Positions 23,801 through 35,509 of a DNA stretch of 64,000 nucleotides are shown one piece after another. Position numbers and translations under genes: made by a program. Origin of the DNA: Cubamyces lactineus (lineage: Eukaryota > Basidiomycota > Agaricomycetes > Polyporales > Polyporaceae); the NCBI GenBank assembly GCA_022376465.1, contig JACDTU010000001.1, positions 2,170,001-2,234,000 of the forward strand, in the 5' to 3' direction. The stretch's first letter is position 1. Each line of letters starts with the position of its first letter. The notes below the pieces were generated by a model. That model saw only the letters and a list, made by a program, of their open reading frames with translations, was not told the DNA's origin and ran no database searches.

Positions 23801-24142
23801 CTCGCACCGGGCCACCCATAAGTATCGCCGGCTGGCCATCGCGTGCTTTCCTTTCCTCTCCCGACTCTCGCTCTCTGCGCTCTCTGCCCAGTCAGTCGCC
23901 CGTCCTCGTCCTCCTCTCCGCCTGCTCAGGCGGTCTGAATCTCGCTCGCGTCGTGCTCGTCGCTTTTGCTTCCGCGATCCTTCTTGTTCGAGCCTGGCCC
24001 CCATCTCGCCCGCGTGGCGGCACGATCCTCGATCCTCGATCATCGCCATCAACCTCATCATCACCTCCAGCCCACCACCACCGACGCGCGCGTCTGACTC
24101 TGCTCTGTGGAATTTTTGAAGGACGACTAGAGCTCGAGCGCG
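14896..24142. other. About 9.2 kb without a supportable gene
   Basis: Many long frames exist here, especially at 15500-17500 and 22300-24200, but they overlap on both strands, are rich in Arg, Ala, Ser and Pro, and show no family motif, signal peptide or consistent exon chain. This is what GC-rich non-coding DNA gives. The sequence is not uniform: it holds short tandem repeats (CTCACCA-like at 20380-20430, a GCC run near 18900-18920, TGAGYS repeats at 23297-23344) and two copies of GTACGTACTACGT at 16956 and 19066. The last 300 bases are CT-rich, like a fungal 5' leader. The block could be the long upstream region of the transcription factor at 24143, hold non-coding RNA, or be decayed repeats. 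Confidence 0.5.
23297..23344 (+). repeat. TGAGYS hexamer tandem repeat
   Basis: Eight consecutive hexamers follow the pattern TGAGCC, TGAGTC or TGAGCG with few mismatches. They are about 800 bases upstream of the transcription factor start and outside any supported gene. Confidence 0.8.
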
Positions 24143-27100
24143 ATGTCGACCAACACCAACGTTACCACCATCCCTGGGCTCTTCCAGTTCCCGCCTAGTC
24201 TCGAGTCTGAGATCGCAGCGAGGCCGCGCAGGCACGACTCGGATTCGGAAATGCATTTGCAATCCCAGCAGGAGGGCGTACCCGAGTACTACAGGCCCAT
24301 GGGAGCGTTCGTCGCGCGGCGGTCGTCGACGAGCATGATAACGTCCTCGAGCGCGGCCGCAGGGGCTGGGACGTCTTCTCGGGGACAGGGCTTCTCGTTA
24401 GCAGTACGTCACCCATCGTTGACAGCGAGCGGTCTGCGGTCGAATGCGATCGCCCGCCCTGCCAATCCTCCGCCTGCTCGCGACGGTGCTACTCCACTTG
24501 GTCAGCGAGGCGCGTATCCTTTAATATCACACTTGCCATCCCACCACTCCCCCTACCCTCAGCCGCCCCATCCCTTCCTCCCCACCTATCATCCCCATCC
24601 GACGAACCTCCATGGCCAGGCCCAGAGCCTTTCCCCGGCTCCGCCACCGCCGCCGCCGCCGTCCTCTGCGCCCCCCTTCGCGTCGGCTCCCCGCATGCTC
24701 GCTCCCCCGCACGGCGCCCACCCACACGCGCCCCACACGTTCGCGTACGCACCCGCTGATGGCGATGGCGACATGGATATCAATATGGTCAGTGATCTGA
24801 TGACGCTCCATTTAACCCCCTTCCCTGTCTCCGTCGGTTCTCCTTATTCCTCGATCAGGCTTCCTCACCCGATCTTTTCGGACAGCGCGCGGCACCTCAT
24901 GAAGAACGCTACCCTTCGGGCCATTTCGCGTACCCCTCAGCCTCACCCCCTCATCTCCTCGCGACCCACACCGAGGAGGACGTGAACGTCGTTAAGCAGG
25001 AAGACCTCGCTCAAGACGAACCCATGATGTGGTCACACAACCCGTTCTACCCTCACACCTCTGGCGTCCAGCCATCCTACTCCGAGCAGCTCGTCGACGA
25101 GCCCACGGACGAGCCTATGTACGGCATCGACGTCAAGCCAGAGCCTTATCACGACTATACTCATGCAGCAGGCGTCGACGGCAACGTCATTGACGAGAGT
25201 TGGAACAACGTTCTGGTAAGTCTCACGCATGTCCAGTATCGTTATTGCCGTCATTCACGGTGCCTTCATTCACGGCACACATTCCACTCCTTCACCAGAC
25301 TTACGCGGAAGAACCGCTCCCGCCATCATCGGCTCCCTTATGCATAGACACCTCCGCTGCGGTCTCCCAGGACTATAGCGCACTCCCGTTTGGTCCCGGT
25401 ATCGACATGTTCTCCGATCGCACTCTGGACGTGCAAAGCCCCGAGATGCACCAGTTTTACCAACAGTATCAGCAACATCCGCCGTCACCTGGTCCGTCCT
25501 TGCATACGATCCCACCTCCACCTTCGTCCCAAACGCGGAGTTACACCCTCGAAGGGGCTATCACCCCCATATCCCCGAACGCGCCCGCGCACGTATCCTT
25601 CGCGTCCGCGTCGGCTTCAAGCTCAGCCTCGGCTCATACAGCAAACAGGCGGGAGAGTGCGAACCAGCCTCTTCCAACATCGTCTTCGTACTCGCACACG
25701 AATCGCGCGTTGTCTCCGCCCCCGATGGGCTCCCTCCAGCCCCCTTCGCCCCACAAGCAGTCACCGCGTTCCAATCCGCGCCTGCATTCATATCCGCAGC
25801 AGGTAGCACTCGAGCCCTCGACCGCTCCTGCGTCTCACGCGGCCGATCGGCACACTCCGTCTGGTACTACCGTTACCACCACGAGCACCTACTCTACCGC
25901 TACCTCCGCTAACACCACTCCACCCACTGAGTTCTCGGCCACAATTTCATCAAGCCCTCACCACCCTTCTATCCCGACCTCGGCACCCGTCCCGACTCCC
26001 GCACCTGCCTCTACCCAAGCGCAGACACGGACGCAGGTGGTACCGGGCCAAAAACGTCCGCGCGGACGCCCACGGAAGAACCCTCCCGGGGCGGCTGCGC
26101 GCGTCTCATCACCACCCCCGGCGGTCGACTATCCCTTCCCTCACTTCCCGGACTCCCACTCCGCATCTGTGCCCGCGTCAACGGATTCACGTCCAGGAAA
26201 TGCGTCAGGGCGAGGATGCTCGGACCCGCGCTCCGCAGGTGGGAAGGGCATGGCTGACAGGGAGGTACTCGAGGAGGCGGAGATCCTCCCTCCGATGTCT
26301 CATCCTCTACCCACACTCACAGTGGGCACCGCGGGGTCGACCGGACCGCTTCCGTCGTCTTCCCCTTCTGCCTCATCCCACACTCAAGTCCACCCTCACA
26401 CTTCCCCCGGTACGAGCAGTGGCAGCGGTAGCAGTAAAGGGCACGGGAACGTGCCACCCGGGCTCACCGCGGGCCAAGGTATTTTCAAGCTGAACGTGCC
26501 CAACGATGTCGAGCCCGAAGGCGCGGACGGTGCGGGTGCGACAGGTACTGGCAGTTCAGCCTCGAGATCGGGCGCGGGAGGGAAAGGCGTCGAAGGGGAG
26601 AAGAAAAAGCCAATCATGGCGTGTTTGTTCTGTCGAGAACGCAAGATCGCGTGTGGGCCGCCTCCACCGGGAGCACCGAGACGATGCAAGTAAGTGTTGT
26701 AAGCTATCCCCGTTTCGTTTTCCGGGCTTGTGTAGCCGGTGCCCGTCAATAAGATGCTGACGCTGACGACGTGATTTCGTACGTTTCTAGCCAATGCACG
26801 CGCCGTGATTTGGTGTGCGAGTATCCCAAGGAATCGCGCCGTGGACAGCACAAACGTGGTGCGCGGGCAGCTCGCGTCGAGGCCCTCGCGTCCGGTGCAG
26901 CGGCAGCGGCCTCCGCTTCTAGTTCGACCAGTACAGCCTCATCGTCCCTCAATTCGGAGGGTTCAAATGCATCAGGAAAGGCAAAGGCGAACGATAAGTC
27001 AAATGGACTCACTGTCAACCCTGGCGCTGTCCCGTTCCCAAGTCCTAGCGTTGTATCGCCACCCCCACCCCCATCTCCCCTCACTCCGCTGTCGTCTCCT

Positions 27101-27562
27101 CCTGCCTCAGGCTCCTCAGCATCATCTGCAGCGACAGAGCGTCCCAGTCGATCCGAGAAGATCTGCATCGAGCGTGCTGGGCGCTCAGGCTCAAGCGGTG
27201 AGGGTAAAGGACAGAGATCTAGCAAGGCTGGCAAGGAACGGTCGCAGTCGCGGGCACCGGCACGCGAAGCGTGGGGCGACTCGCCGCTCGCCGCGGCGCG
27301 GCGCGTCTTGCAGCAGCAGCAGAAGAAGCGCGCTGTAACGGGTGCTGCTGCAGCGATGGCTGGGGCGATGGCGTACCTAGGTGCAGGTGGCAGCGGCAGC
27401 GGAGGTGGAGGAGAGGACGAAATGAGTGGTGTGGAGATGGGTATGGTGATGGCCATGGGGGCGGCGGGGGTCGTTCCAGGCTCCTCGGAGTTGTCCTATG
27501 CATTGGCAGGAGCAGGTGCGGGCGCGATGGGCGCACCTCAGATGAGTGGTATGGGCAGATGA
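24143..27562 (+). CDS. Zn2Cys6 transcription factor with AT-hook
   Basis: Four exons (24143-24787, 24859-25215, 25299-26689, 26791-27562) give 1054 residues, all phases matching. The binuclear zinc cluster lies late in the protein, at about residues 776-808, with spacing CX2CX6CX10CX2CX6C (CLFCRERKIAC ... CNQCTRRDLVC). It is split by the last intron and followed by EYPKESRRGQHKRG. An AT-hook core, KRPRGRPRKNP, lies near residue 585. The long N-terminal part is Pro/Ser/His/Gln-rich with a poly-Pro run and is likely disordered. The C-terminal 200 residues are Ala/Gly/Ser-rich. No fungal-specific middle homology domain was seen. It should act in the nucleus as a DNA-binding regulator; its targets are unknown. 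The large gene-free region upstream would suit a heavily regulated gene. Confidence 0.88.
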
Positions 27563-28860
27563 GTCGCTCGTGCTGGCGACTGTCGTGCGCATACTTTGAT
27601 TCTCTTCGTTATGACTTCACGCTTGTTTTCTCACTTGTCCTCCGACGTCGTTTGTATACCTTGCTCTCTGCTACTTTCCTTGCATTTCCTGCTCTTGCAA
27701 TCGCTTTCGATCCTCGTGTACACATCGCATTACGCTCCGTTCCGTGTTCTTCTTCGCCTCCAACTTCACTCAAGTGCTGCTGTGTCCCTGCAACCCGCTT
27801 CTGCTACGATACCGTTCTCGCATTACACCGTTATCTTCTCCGTTCTCGAATCGCGCAAATACCTTCTCCCAGGCCGGTAGATGGTGATCGTGTTCGCGTC
27901 TGCGCTCGGACCTTGACGAATCCTGCTCGTTCTTGTACATGACGTACGTATACCTTGTATAACAGAAAGAAGTCGCGGTAAAGTTGCGTCCCGTGGGCTT
28001 TCGAAGGCCATCTTCTCGACGCTCGCATAACCTCAAGCTCAAGAACTTGGGACTCCACATACGGAAAAGCGGCCCAAGGCCGCGATCACGTGTACGCGTT
28101 CAGGATTCTGAGTTGACGCCCACTCAGACTCGAGAGTGTGCCCCTTGCTGCTTGACCGCCACGATCTTTGTCGACACCGTCGGAGCAGTTATCTGCACAT
28201 TGTTTTCGCAACACGAAAACCAGGTAAGCTGCAGCCGCGGAACGGGAAAGATTTAGAAGATGCGAGAATTCGCTCCTTTCGTCATCCATTTCATCTCTCT
28301 GATCAGTAGAGACGACGCGAGATGCCGACGCTACGAAACGCTTCTCGCTGCCCATGATCAGCTTCGGGGGCTGCACGGCATCCGCTCCACCAGCCACCAG
28401 CCACCAGTGCCCCTCGGTGCCCACGCGTCTCGCGAGTCTTGTGCTCGCGCGAGCGCGTCACGGGGCTGCGTCCTCTGGTCATGCATGGCTCGCCCACTGC
28501 TACTAGTAGGACCGTTTCGCGTCCGGCGGATCGCGTGCTTCCTCTTCCATGCCATGAATACGTGCGCATGCCTTGTGCGGCTCCTTCTCTGCTTGTGCCG
28601 TGCGCTGCAGCTGACGCGTTGACGTCGTGACAGGGTCTCCTTTGGCCTCTGGCGTGGTACGGGTAGGAGGAGGACTCCGAGTTTCTGCACGCGCGCGGGA
28701 CGGGTTCCATCAGAGAGCTCGAGGTGCCGTCTCAGTGTCTGGCCATCTGGTGACTGGTGACTGGTGACTGGTCAACCTTGCCTAGGCCGGTGCTATTCTT
28801 ACACGCACATCCCACACACCTCCGAGCCGGGTCTGCGGCCTGCGGGGTATAAACGTCGGG
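27563..28860. other. Intergenic, no gene seen
   Basis: The first 300 bases after the transcription factor are T- and C-rich, as in a fungal 3' untranslated region. Frames on both strands overlap and have no motif. A GGTGACT tandem repeat (three units, about 28748-28770) lies some 90 bases before the next gene. Confidence 0.5.
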
Positions 28861-30449
28861 ATGGGCAGGAAGATGGAGGGCGTCGCTTTGAGGCGGAGGC
28901 GGTTTGGGCTCTCGCTCCTGTTGCTCTCGGTGCTTTTTGCGTTGGCGTTCTGGACGAGCCTGAGCCCGAGCGTGGACGATATGAAGAAGACGCTTTTGTC
29001 GCCGGGGATCTTGCTCGTGTCGCTCTGGAGCTCGCTTTCGCTGTCGGAGAATGTCTTGGGTTACATCGCGTCGAGTACGTTGGCTCGCCAGCCTGAGGAT
29101 CGGAACAACGGGATCCATCTGGCGGTGTCGCCGGTCTGTGGGCCGCTCTCGGGGAACGTGTCGGATGTGAACGCGGGCGTGGACTTGGGTCGTATCAAGA
29201 CCATCGTCGCATTCGGGGTACGTTCTAATCTTCCACTCGTTGCTGCGACGGATCTGGACGATGGCATGGCCATGATGGACCGTCCATACAGGACTCATAC
29301 ACAGATGGCGGTCGCGACGATGGCGGCCCGCTCGCTCCACCCGTCGTGGTCCCTCCTGATGCAGAAGCTGGCGGCCGATCTACGGACGGCAAAGTATGGG
29401 TCGAGAACATCGCGGATGATATTGGCGCGACGCTCAAGGACTACGCTGTGAGTTCCCGCCATAGACGCGAAAGTCCTGATACCGCACGGATGTGCTCATG
29501 GGTTTGTTGTGTGTGACGTATGTAGCAATCTGGCGCGTGTACGGACTTGAGCTTGTGGCCCAGCGCTATCAAGCAGGTAGACTTCATCGGGCAGAGTGAG
29601 TTACCCTGCAGTTGAATCTACGCATATGAGGGTGGACCGTTGATAATTGGACTGTCCATAACAGTGAAGACATTCTTGAACCAATCTAATGATCTGGATC
29701 CGGACTCAACGCTCTATGCTATCTTCTTCGGAATCAAGTGAGCAACAGTGTTTTACACGTTCATCCGGGATTTACGTGGTTTCTTGCGTGTTCAGTGACT
29801 ACGAAGACTCCAAAAGTACGTCACGATCGTCGACATTCGCACCCATGACCAGCTGTCTTGCAACACAGTGTTCATTGACTTTGTACTTACGCCATCTGCA
29901 GCCGACGGCACCGCCAACCTGCAAGCCGCCGCCCAAGTGATCCTCGACCAGATCCGCACGCTCGCGAGCCCGCCGACGAACGCGCGCTCATTCCTCGTCA
30001 CCGACGTCTACGGCCGCGGCGTGCACACGCCCGAAGGCGACGCGATGGTGCAGACGATCTTCTCCGGGCTCGCCGCGCTGCGCGCGAACGCGTCCGCGAT
30101 CACGGGCGGGACCGCGCGGCTCCACGTCGCGTTCGCGGAGTTCAGCCGGATCTGGGACGGGGTGCTCGGCGCGGACCCGGGGTACGCGGCGTTTGGGTAC
30201 GTGAGCACGGATGCGTGCATCGTGGACTGCACGATCCAGGAGTGCACGACGGATGGGATGTGCGACGATCCGGACCATTACTTTTACTACATCCCGGGGT
30301 GAGTGCTCGGTGCTCGTGGACTTTCTCGCTCGCAAGTCGTGATAGTGGCTCACTTGTGTTGGTGCAGACATCCGTCGAAGGAGGGGCATAGGATTATGGC
30401 GGACTACGTCGAGGAGGTGTTGAGTCGATGTGTCGAGACGGACGCGTGA
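28861..30449 (+). CDS. Membrane-anchored SGNH/GDSL-type esterase
   Basis: Seven exons (28861-29217, 29292-29447, 29526-29595, 29665-29737, 29796-29815, 29902-30298, 30368-30449) give 384 residues. An Arg-rich start followed by LSLLLLSVLFALAFW suggests a signal anchor or uncleaved signal. The block I motif FGDSYTDGG is created by joining exons 1 and 2. FFGIND at the exon 4/5 junction fits the block III region, and HPSKEGH near the C terminus supplies the catalytic His. The Cys-rich stretch before it may form disulphides. The family resembles the CE16-type and related fungal acetylesterases that deacetylate plant polysaccharide fragments, but the substrate is an inference. The ATG chosen is the first in frame, with Arg residues preceding the hydrophobic segment. 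Confidence 0.85.
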
Positions 30450-33273
30450 TGCCAGTGTTGACGACATAACTTGTCTGGACTTCCGAGCGCGTCGTGTGCG
30501 GCGGCGCTGTACTTGTAGTTCCGTGTCTCCTCGTCGCCGGTCGCTGTATCTTCTCAAATAGCCATTGTTAGTATTTGAATGAGGGGAGACGCGGTCTTCA
30601 TTCCGAGTAGTCCAAGCGAACCCTTTAAAGCCTGACGTACAGCAGTGAGATGGTACAGGAGGTACCGGAAGCTGACTGAAGCCGCCTAGCGTACGCGGCC
30701 AGTGCATGAGCGTCGGGTAAGGGTGAGGAATAGCCAGTGGACCGCGTAACGAGTGGGGCAGTTGGAGGTTTGAGACTGTCCAGTTGAAGAGACAGGCGTC
30801 CGGCTCCTAAGCTTTAGTCGGTGGATGTGATATGGTGAAGCGGAACGCTGTCGACTGGACCTAGATGATGCCTTGGAAATAGCCAAGCCGTACTCTTGAG
30901 TTGAGGTTCGCGAGGTGATCGGGCTGTACCCTCGCCGATCTCGTTACGAGACTCAGGTCGATGAGACGCCGGTAGCGGCCCCGAGCCCGATGCTTATTTC
31001 ATCTGTACGAAGACTTGAGATGCCATGCCTGACCATATGGCGTGGTACGAGGTTGGATTTGCCTAGTGCAGCCCGTCGTACGCGGACGGTGACGTGCAGG
31101 ATGGAGCATGACCGGGCATGGATGCAAACATGCGGGAAAGCCGGTCGTCCCTGGCCGCAAAATGAATGAAATGCATAGGCATAAGTGGCCTTGGCAGCAT
31201 GGATGAATGTATGCAAGTCTAGAGAAGGGATATTCGAATGAGCTTTCATCGCGTCGACGCGCTAGAGAGAAGCTGTTCAGCACCCGGTTAACGCTTGATA
31301 GTGTACGTTACGCACCTAGACGGTAACAACATCGGAGCGGTGGGATTTCGCGCCAAAGGGTAAACTTTGATTATGATAGTCATGGTTCACTCACCGCATG
31401 TATCTGCTGTCCTCTCCTCCGGCGACGAGGATACTTTCTTGACGAGTTACAAGAAGATGAGATCATAAACATCACCTGTATCCTGCGAACAATGGATCAC
31501 ACACGTACGTGTGACCCCAAAGCCCACCCGAGCTCACCGAAGATATGTGCAAGAGTCATGATAAGGTTACGTTTCCGGCCAGGCCCAACGCGCCTACATG
31601 GGGCTACATAGCGTCTCCATGCCCGTAGACGGCGTGGCGTCTCGTCGAGAACGGGGAAACCGGAAACCATGATACCAAGTTCGTCGCCAGCCAGCTCCCA
31701 GGGCCATAATACACATCGCTGCCTCCTAAAGCTGTCACCGGTTTTAGAGTAGCACACAAAATCATCGAGCCGAGCGTTGACGTGTACCACCATCGACGGC
31801 GCTATAACGCACTCGCGGAGTGAGAGCGGTGATCCTAACGCCTAGGGGTACCCCACTTAGCGCAGGCGGCGCCTCTGCACTGCAGTGTATCATCGCGCTT
31901 CGAGGAAGAGCGCCCCGCTCGCGCTCTCCGACGCGGAGAGGACACGGTGTCGAAGTGAGTGCACTACATGTAGTTTGCCGCGCACGAATGTTCCTTGACA
32001 TTCGCAATGTGTCAGAAGCTGCCAGGAGGGTTCTGTGATGACCCGGGAGAGAATTTACTAGGACGAATGAGAAATACGTACGTGTGTACTGCACACAGAA
32101 AGCAGTGTGGTATGTGTAGTGCTTTAATGTAGTGTATTTCTTGCCTTGAGTTGCATACGTTCCTGCGCTCGACGGTTGCATCAACAGGACTTCTATCCGA
32201 CGGGTTGTGGCAACTTTGAGCACGCCTGCCTGTAGACAGCCAGCCAGAAGGAGGTATTCACAACATCAGACACAAGTATTCGTACACAGGGCTTGATTGC
32301 ATCCATCAGCCGCGACTGTGCTTTGCGTAGATCCGTGCGCGGCGGTCGGTAGTCTCTTTGACTTTGTCACGGAGAATACTTTGAACACTCTACCGCTGTG
32401 TGAGGCCGTGAAGATGCGGCGTAGCCATCGCCGTAGTGTTGAAGGAGGGCCGCGCCACGCGCACGTTGCATGAGACGACCTGGTCACGGAATAAATCATC
32501 AGCAATTGAAAGAAGACGACACGTGAATATGTGGTATACGGTACCTGTCATCCAAACCATAGCGGGATGGCTAGAGTATTTCCTGTTAATATACTAACAT
32601 CATCTTCGACAAGGGCTAGTGTACGTTATACCGTATCCAGAGTGCGATTTGCGTGCTGCAGATAGTATAATCATTTTGGAGGGTGACGGGCCCAAGAACA
32701 GGGCGACGCGCTTCAGAAGTCGAGATGGAGGCGCGAGTCTGCACTGCGTACGAGTGGTAGGGGAGAAAGTCTGTCGAGGAGTTTGCACTCGCCATCATGC
32801 GGTGCCCCAAACTCTCGGGGCTCCCATGGAGTATTCTACCTGGGCGGGTCGTATTGGCAGGTGATGAGCATACGCTGGCAGTTGGAGGGTGTCCGCCCGT
32901 TCTGCACTGTTGGTCAGGTACATCGTGTGGCGTACTAAGGTTTGAATGCGGTCGGATGCGTCGGTAGCAACAGCTGTGAATTGCATTGAGCGGCAAATTT
33001 GGTTAGTTGGGGAACGCCGCTCAGACATTTCGTCGCCTCCAGGCTCACCGGTGGGTCCAACGCAATCTTTCAACGGCAGATTATTGACGCTCATGAGCCC
33101 GTTAAATAGGGCTCGAAAGCCTGCTATTCCCTCAGACTCCAGTCTACAACTTCAAGCAATCAGCCAACAACAACCCCGTCTCTCCAGACAACTTACTCTC
33201 TCGTCGGTGAGCTAGTCGTATTCCAGGACATCGAGAACGCAACTGACGATGTGATACTGCGACAGAATATACG
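30450..33273. other. 2.8 kb intergenic, no gene seen
   Basis: Frames up to 153 codons are present on both strands but overlap each other and carry no recognisable motif or exon chain. The 200 bases before 33274 likely hold the promoter and leader of the small secreted protein gene. Confidence 0.5.
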
Positions 33274-33615
33274 ATGCAGTTCAAACTTGGAGCCTTTGCC
33301 ACTCTCGCCGCAGCCGTCGCGGCCCTCGCTGCCAACTGCTACAGCACGACTAGCTGCGGCCAATGCGAGAGCGAGGCGAGCATGTACGCCGCCCGCCAGC
33401 AGTTCTGCGGCTCCGACGACTGGAACCACAGCTCTTCCCTCACCTGGGGCTCGGCGCACATCACGCTCAGCGGCGAGTTCTACTCGCAGCAGGAGTGCTG
33501 GGACGGCTTCGAGAACATCATCGAGCAATGCTACGGCCAGAGGAACGGCGGCATCTACAACTACGACTACAACGGCGACTCTGCTCGCCTCGACGTCAAC
33601 TTCTGCCACTGCTAG
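33274..33615 (+). CDS. Small secreted Cys-rich protein, Y3-like
   Basis: An intronless gene of 113 residues. It has a signal peptide (LGAFATLAAAVAALAA, likely cleaved before NCYSTTSC) and about eight cysteines in the mature part. The motifs ARQQFCGSDDW, SQQECWDGFENIIEQCYG and LDVNFCHC at the very C terminus resemble the small secreted proteins related to the glycan-binding protein Y3 of Coprinus comatus. That assignment is from memory of the pattern and not from a search. Such proteins are thought to bind glycans or act in defence. Whatever the family, it is a secreted, disulphide-rich mini-protein. Confidence 0.8.
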   Translation: MQFKLGAFATLAAAVAALAANCYSTTSCGQCESEASMYAARQQFCGSDDWNHSSSLTWGSAHITLSGEFYSQQECWDGFENIIEQCYGQRNGGIYNYDYNGDSARLDVNFCHC

Positions 33616-34464
33616 AGAGCTGCGGTAGTACTCACCATCCGTAACAAGAGCGCGGATGTGGAATTGTAGGGAGGCTGCTGGATGAAGGTGGAGTGCTTAG
33701 GTTCTTGGATAGTGTTTGTAACGGGGTCGGAAGATTGGTCGAGGTCATATAAAAATCGTGTTGTATGCGACGTAAGGAATGGGTCAGAGAAAGAGCCGGC
33801 CTAGCAGTTACAGACGAAAGCTTAGCTGACGGAGTGGGCTGCAAGAGATGAGCCTTCGCGAATCGAAGAGCGAAGCTCCGTGTATCGTGACAGTGCCTGT
33901 GACGTCGACGCGTTCTTTGATGTGACACGTCGCGCTTTCGCACTTCCGACGCGCTCGCACCCAACAGCCAGCTTGACTCGTGCCAGGCAGTGCCCGCCGC
34001 AGTTCACGACAAGCATGCAGCCTTAGGACAGACCGTATGTGAATACCGCGTCTTCGTGATGAGATTCCCGGAATTGCACTTACCAGCGGAACTACAGCCT
34101 GAGGTCGCTCGTACACTGGCAGCTGCTCATACTACAAATGACATAGCCCACAAGCTCCTCCCATGCGAGTGGATGCGGTGATGTATATCAAACAATACGA
34201 CAATATGGCTTCTCACGAGTGTGCCAGCACACAGCGTCTCGATGTCGCTTGCGCCGCCGACATCACGACTCCGAAAGGCTGTTTTCAGCGACAAGTGGGA
34301 GCGAGCGCTGGCATGAGTAATTCTCTCCTCCGTTGCCTCAAGCCTCATACGGGACGTACGGGCGCAGACACAGATTAGCGGCTATACTAGTACATCTCTG
34401 ATATATAGGGCTACCAATATGCCCCCACCGCTTCGCTCGACATCCCAGGGGCTCCTCAAACATC
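33616..34464. other. Intergenic, no gene seen
   Basis: No frame with a motif on either strand. The region separates two plus-strand genes for small secreted proteins and should hold the promoter of the second. Confidence 0.5.
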
Positions 34465-35207
34465 ATGCATCCCACGTCCTTGGTGCCTCTCCTCCTTGCT
34501 AGCGCAGCTGTATCAGCTGCAGGCAGGCTTACCATTGACACTCCGTGAGCTATTTTTCCATCATAGACGACTGATTGTACACCCTGAACCTCCCATACCT
34601 TGACCTACCGCAGCGTAGGCACAAAGCGTTGTGTACCGATCGTTGTGCTATGGCAAGACGGTACAGGTATGCTAGAATCCGTACCTGGACTATCAACTTC
34701 TGTCTCTGCTGAACTGCGCTCACTTTGTAGGCCCTTTCTTCCTGGCAAGTTATAAACCGCCCGCGTTCGATACAACGCTTAAAGTCATTCTAACACTTGA
34801 ATGCATCTTCCCCGTTTGTAGAAGTAAGTTGCGCAGTCCTCCACTAGTCACGAGCGATCTTGAATACTAGATCCCTTCGATACATCCCTCTCCCTCAGAG
34901 TTTTAGCGAGCGGCCAACCTGTCGAACAATGTCCTAATATCCCCGCCGGTACTACCACGTTCACTTGGTCGACCAATATCACCGCAGGCATGACCTAGTA
35001 ATTCGTCCTCTCTCGGCATAGAGTTCCACTCTGACGCATTTGGCCATGCTAGGAACGACTGTTAGCCTCGCTATGGAGGACTCCGAAGGCAGCATTGCCC
35101 ACACGGCGCCCTTCGCCATTGAGGATGGCCGTACGTATTTCGCTCTCACAAGGATGTACCACGTTACTGATCTTATGGCTGTAGCCGACGACTGCGACGC
35201 CGCATAA
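34465..35207 (+). CDS. Small secreted protein with a GC-AG intron
   Basis: Six exons (34465-34544, 34614-34666, 34731-34823, 34871-34987, 35053-35130, 35185-35207) give 147 residues with every phase matching. The signal peptide LVPLLLASAAVSAAG is followed by LTIDTP, then VVLWQDGTGPFFL, FTWSTNITAG and APFAIEDG, and the C terminus DDCDAA. This layout is familiar from a large group of basidiomycete secreted proteins of unknown function. The fourth intron must start with GC (cag|GCATGA) to restore the frame NITAG-TTVSL. A downstream GT in the same stretch gives a stop instead. The gene therefore uses a rare GC-AG intron or is newly broken. No function can be assigned. Confidence 0.7.
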
Positions 35208-35509
35208 GCCAATGGTTCTTGTATATACGACTTATGTACCACAAGAGGAGGTTCTGCGTCCAAATGTTTGACTCGCATGTGAATGATCGCCGTCACGTGC
35301 GAAACTGGAGTCACCGTATTATAGTAAGTTATGGAACAAGGACCTCTACATGATGTGAACATAAGGTATTATAAAGACAAGCATTCGCTGCAGCTATGAT
35401 CCGATCTGGGCCTTGTATAGTGGGTGAGAAAATGCCTCCGTCGTAGGAATGCATTAGTAGGGAATGCTACTCACCAGTCATCACAATGAGCCGACACTTA
35501 TACCATCGC
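35208..35509. other. Convergent intergenic region
   Basis: About 300 bases lie between the 3' ends of the small secreted protein gene and the nucleotidyltransferase gene, which face each other. Nothing beyond 3' untranslated sequence is visible. Confidence 0.5.
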
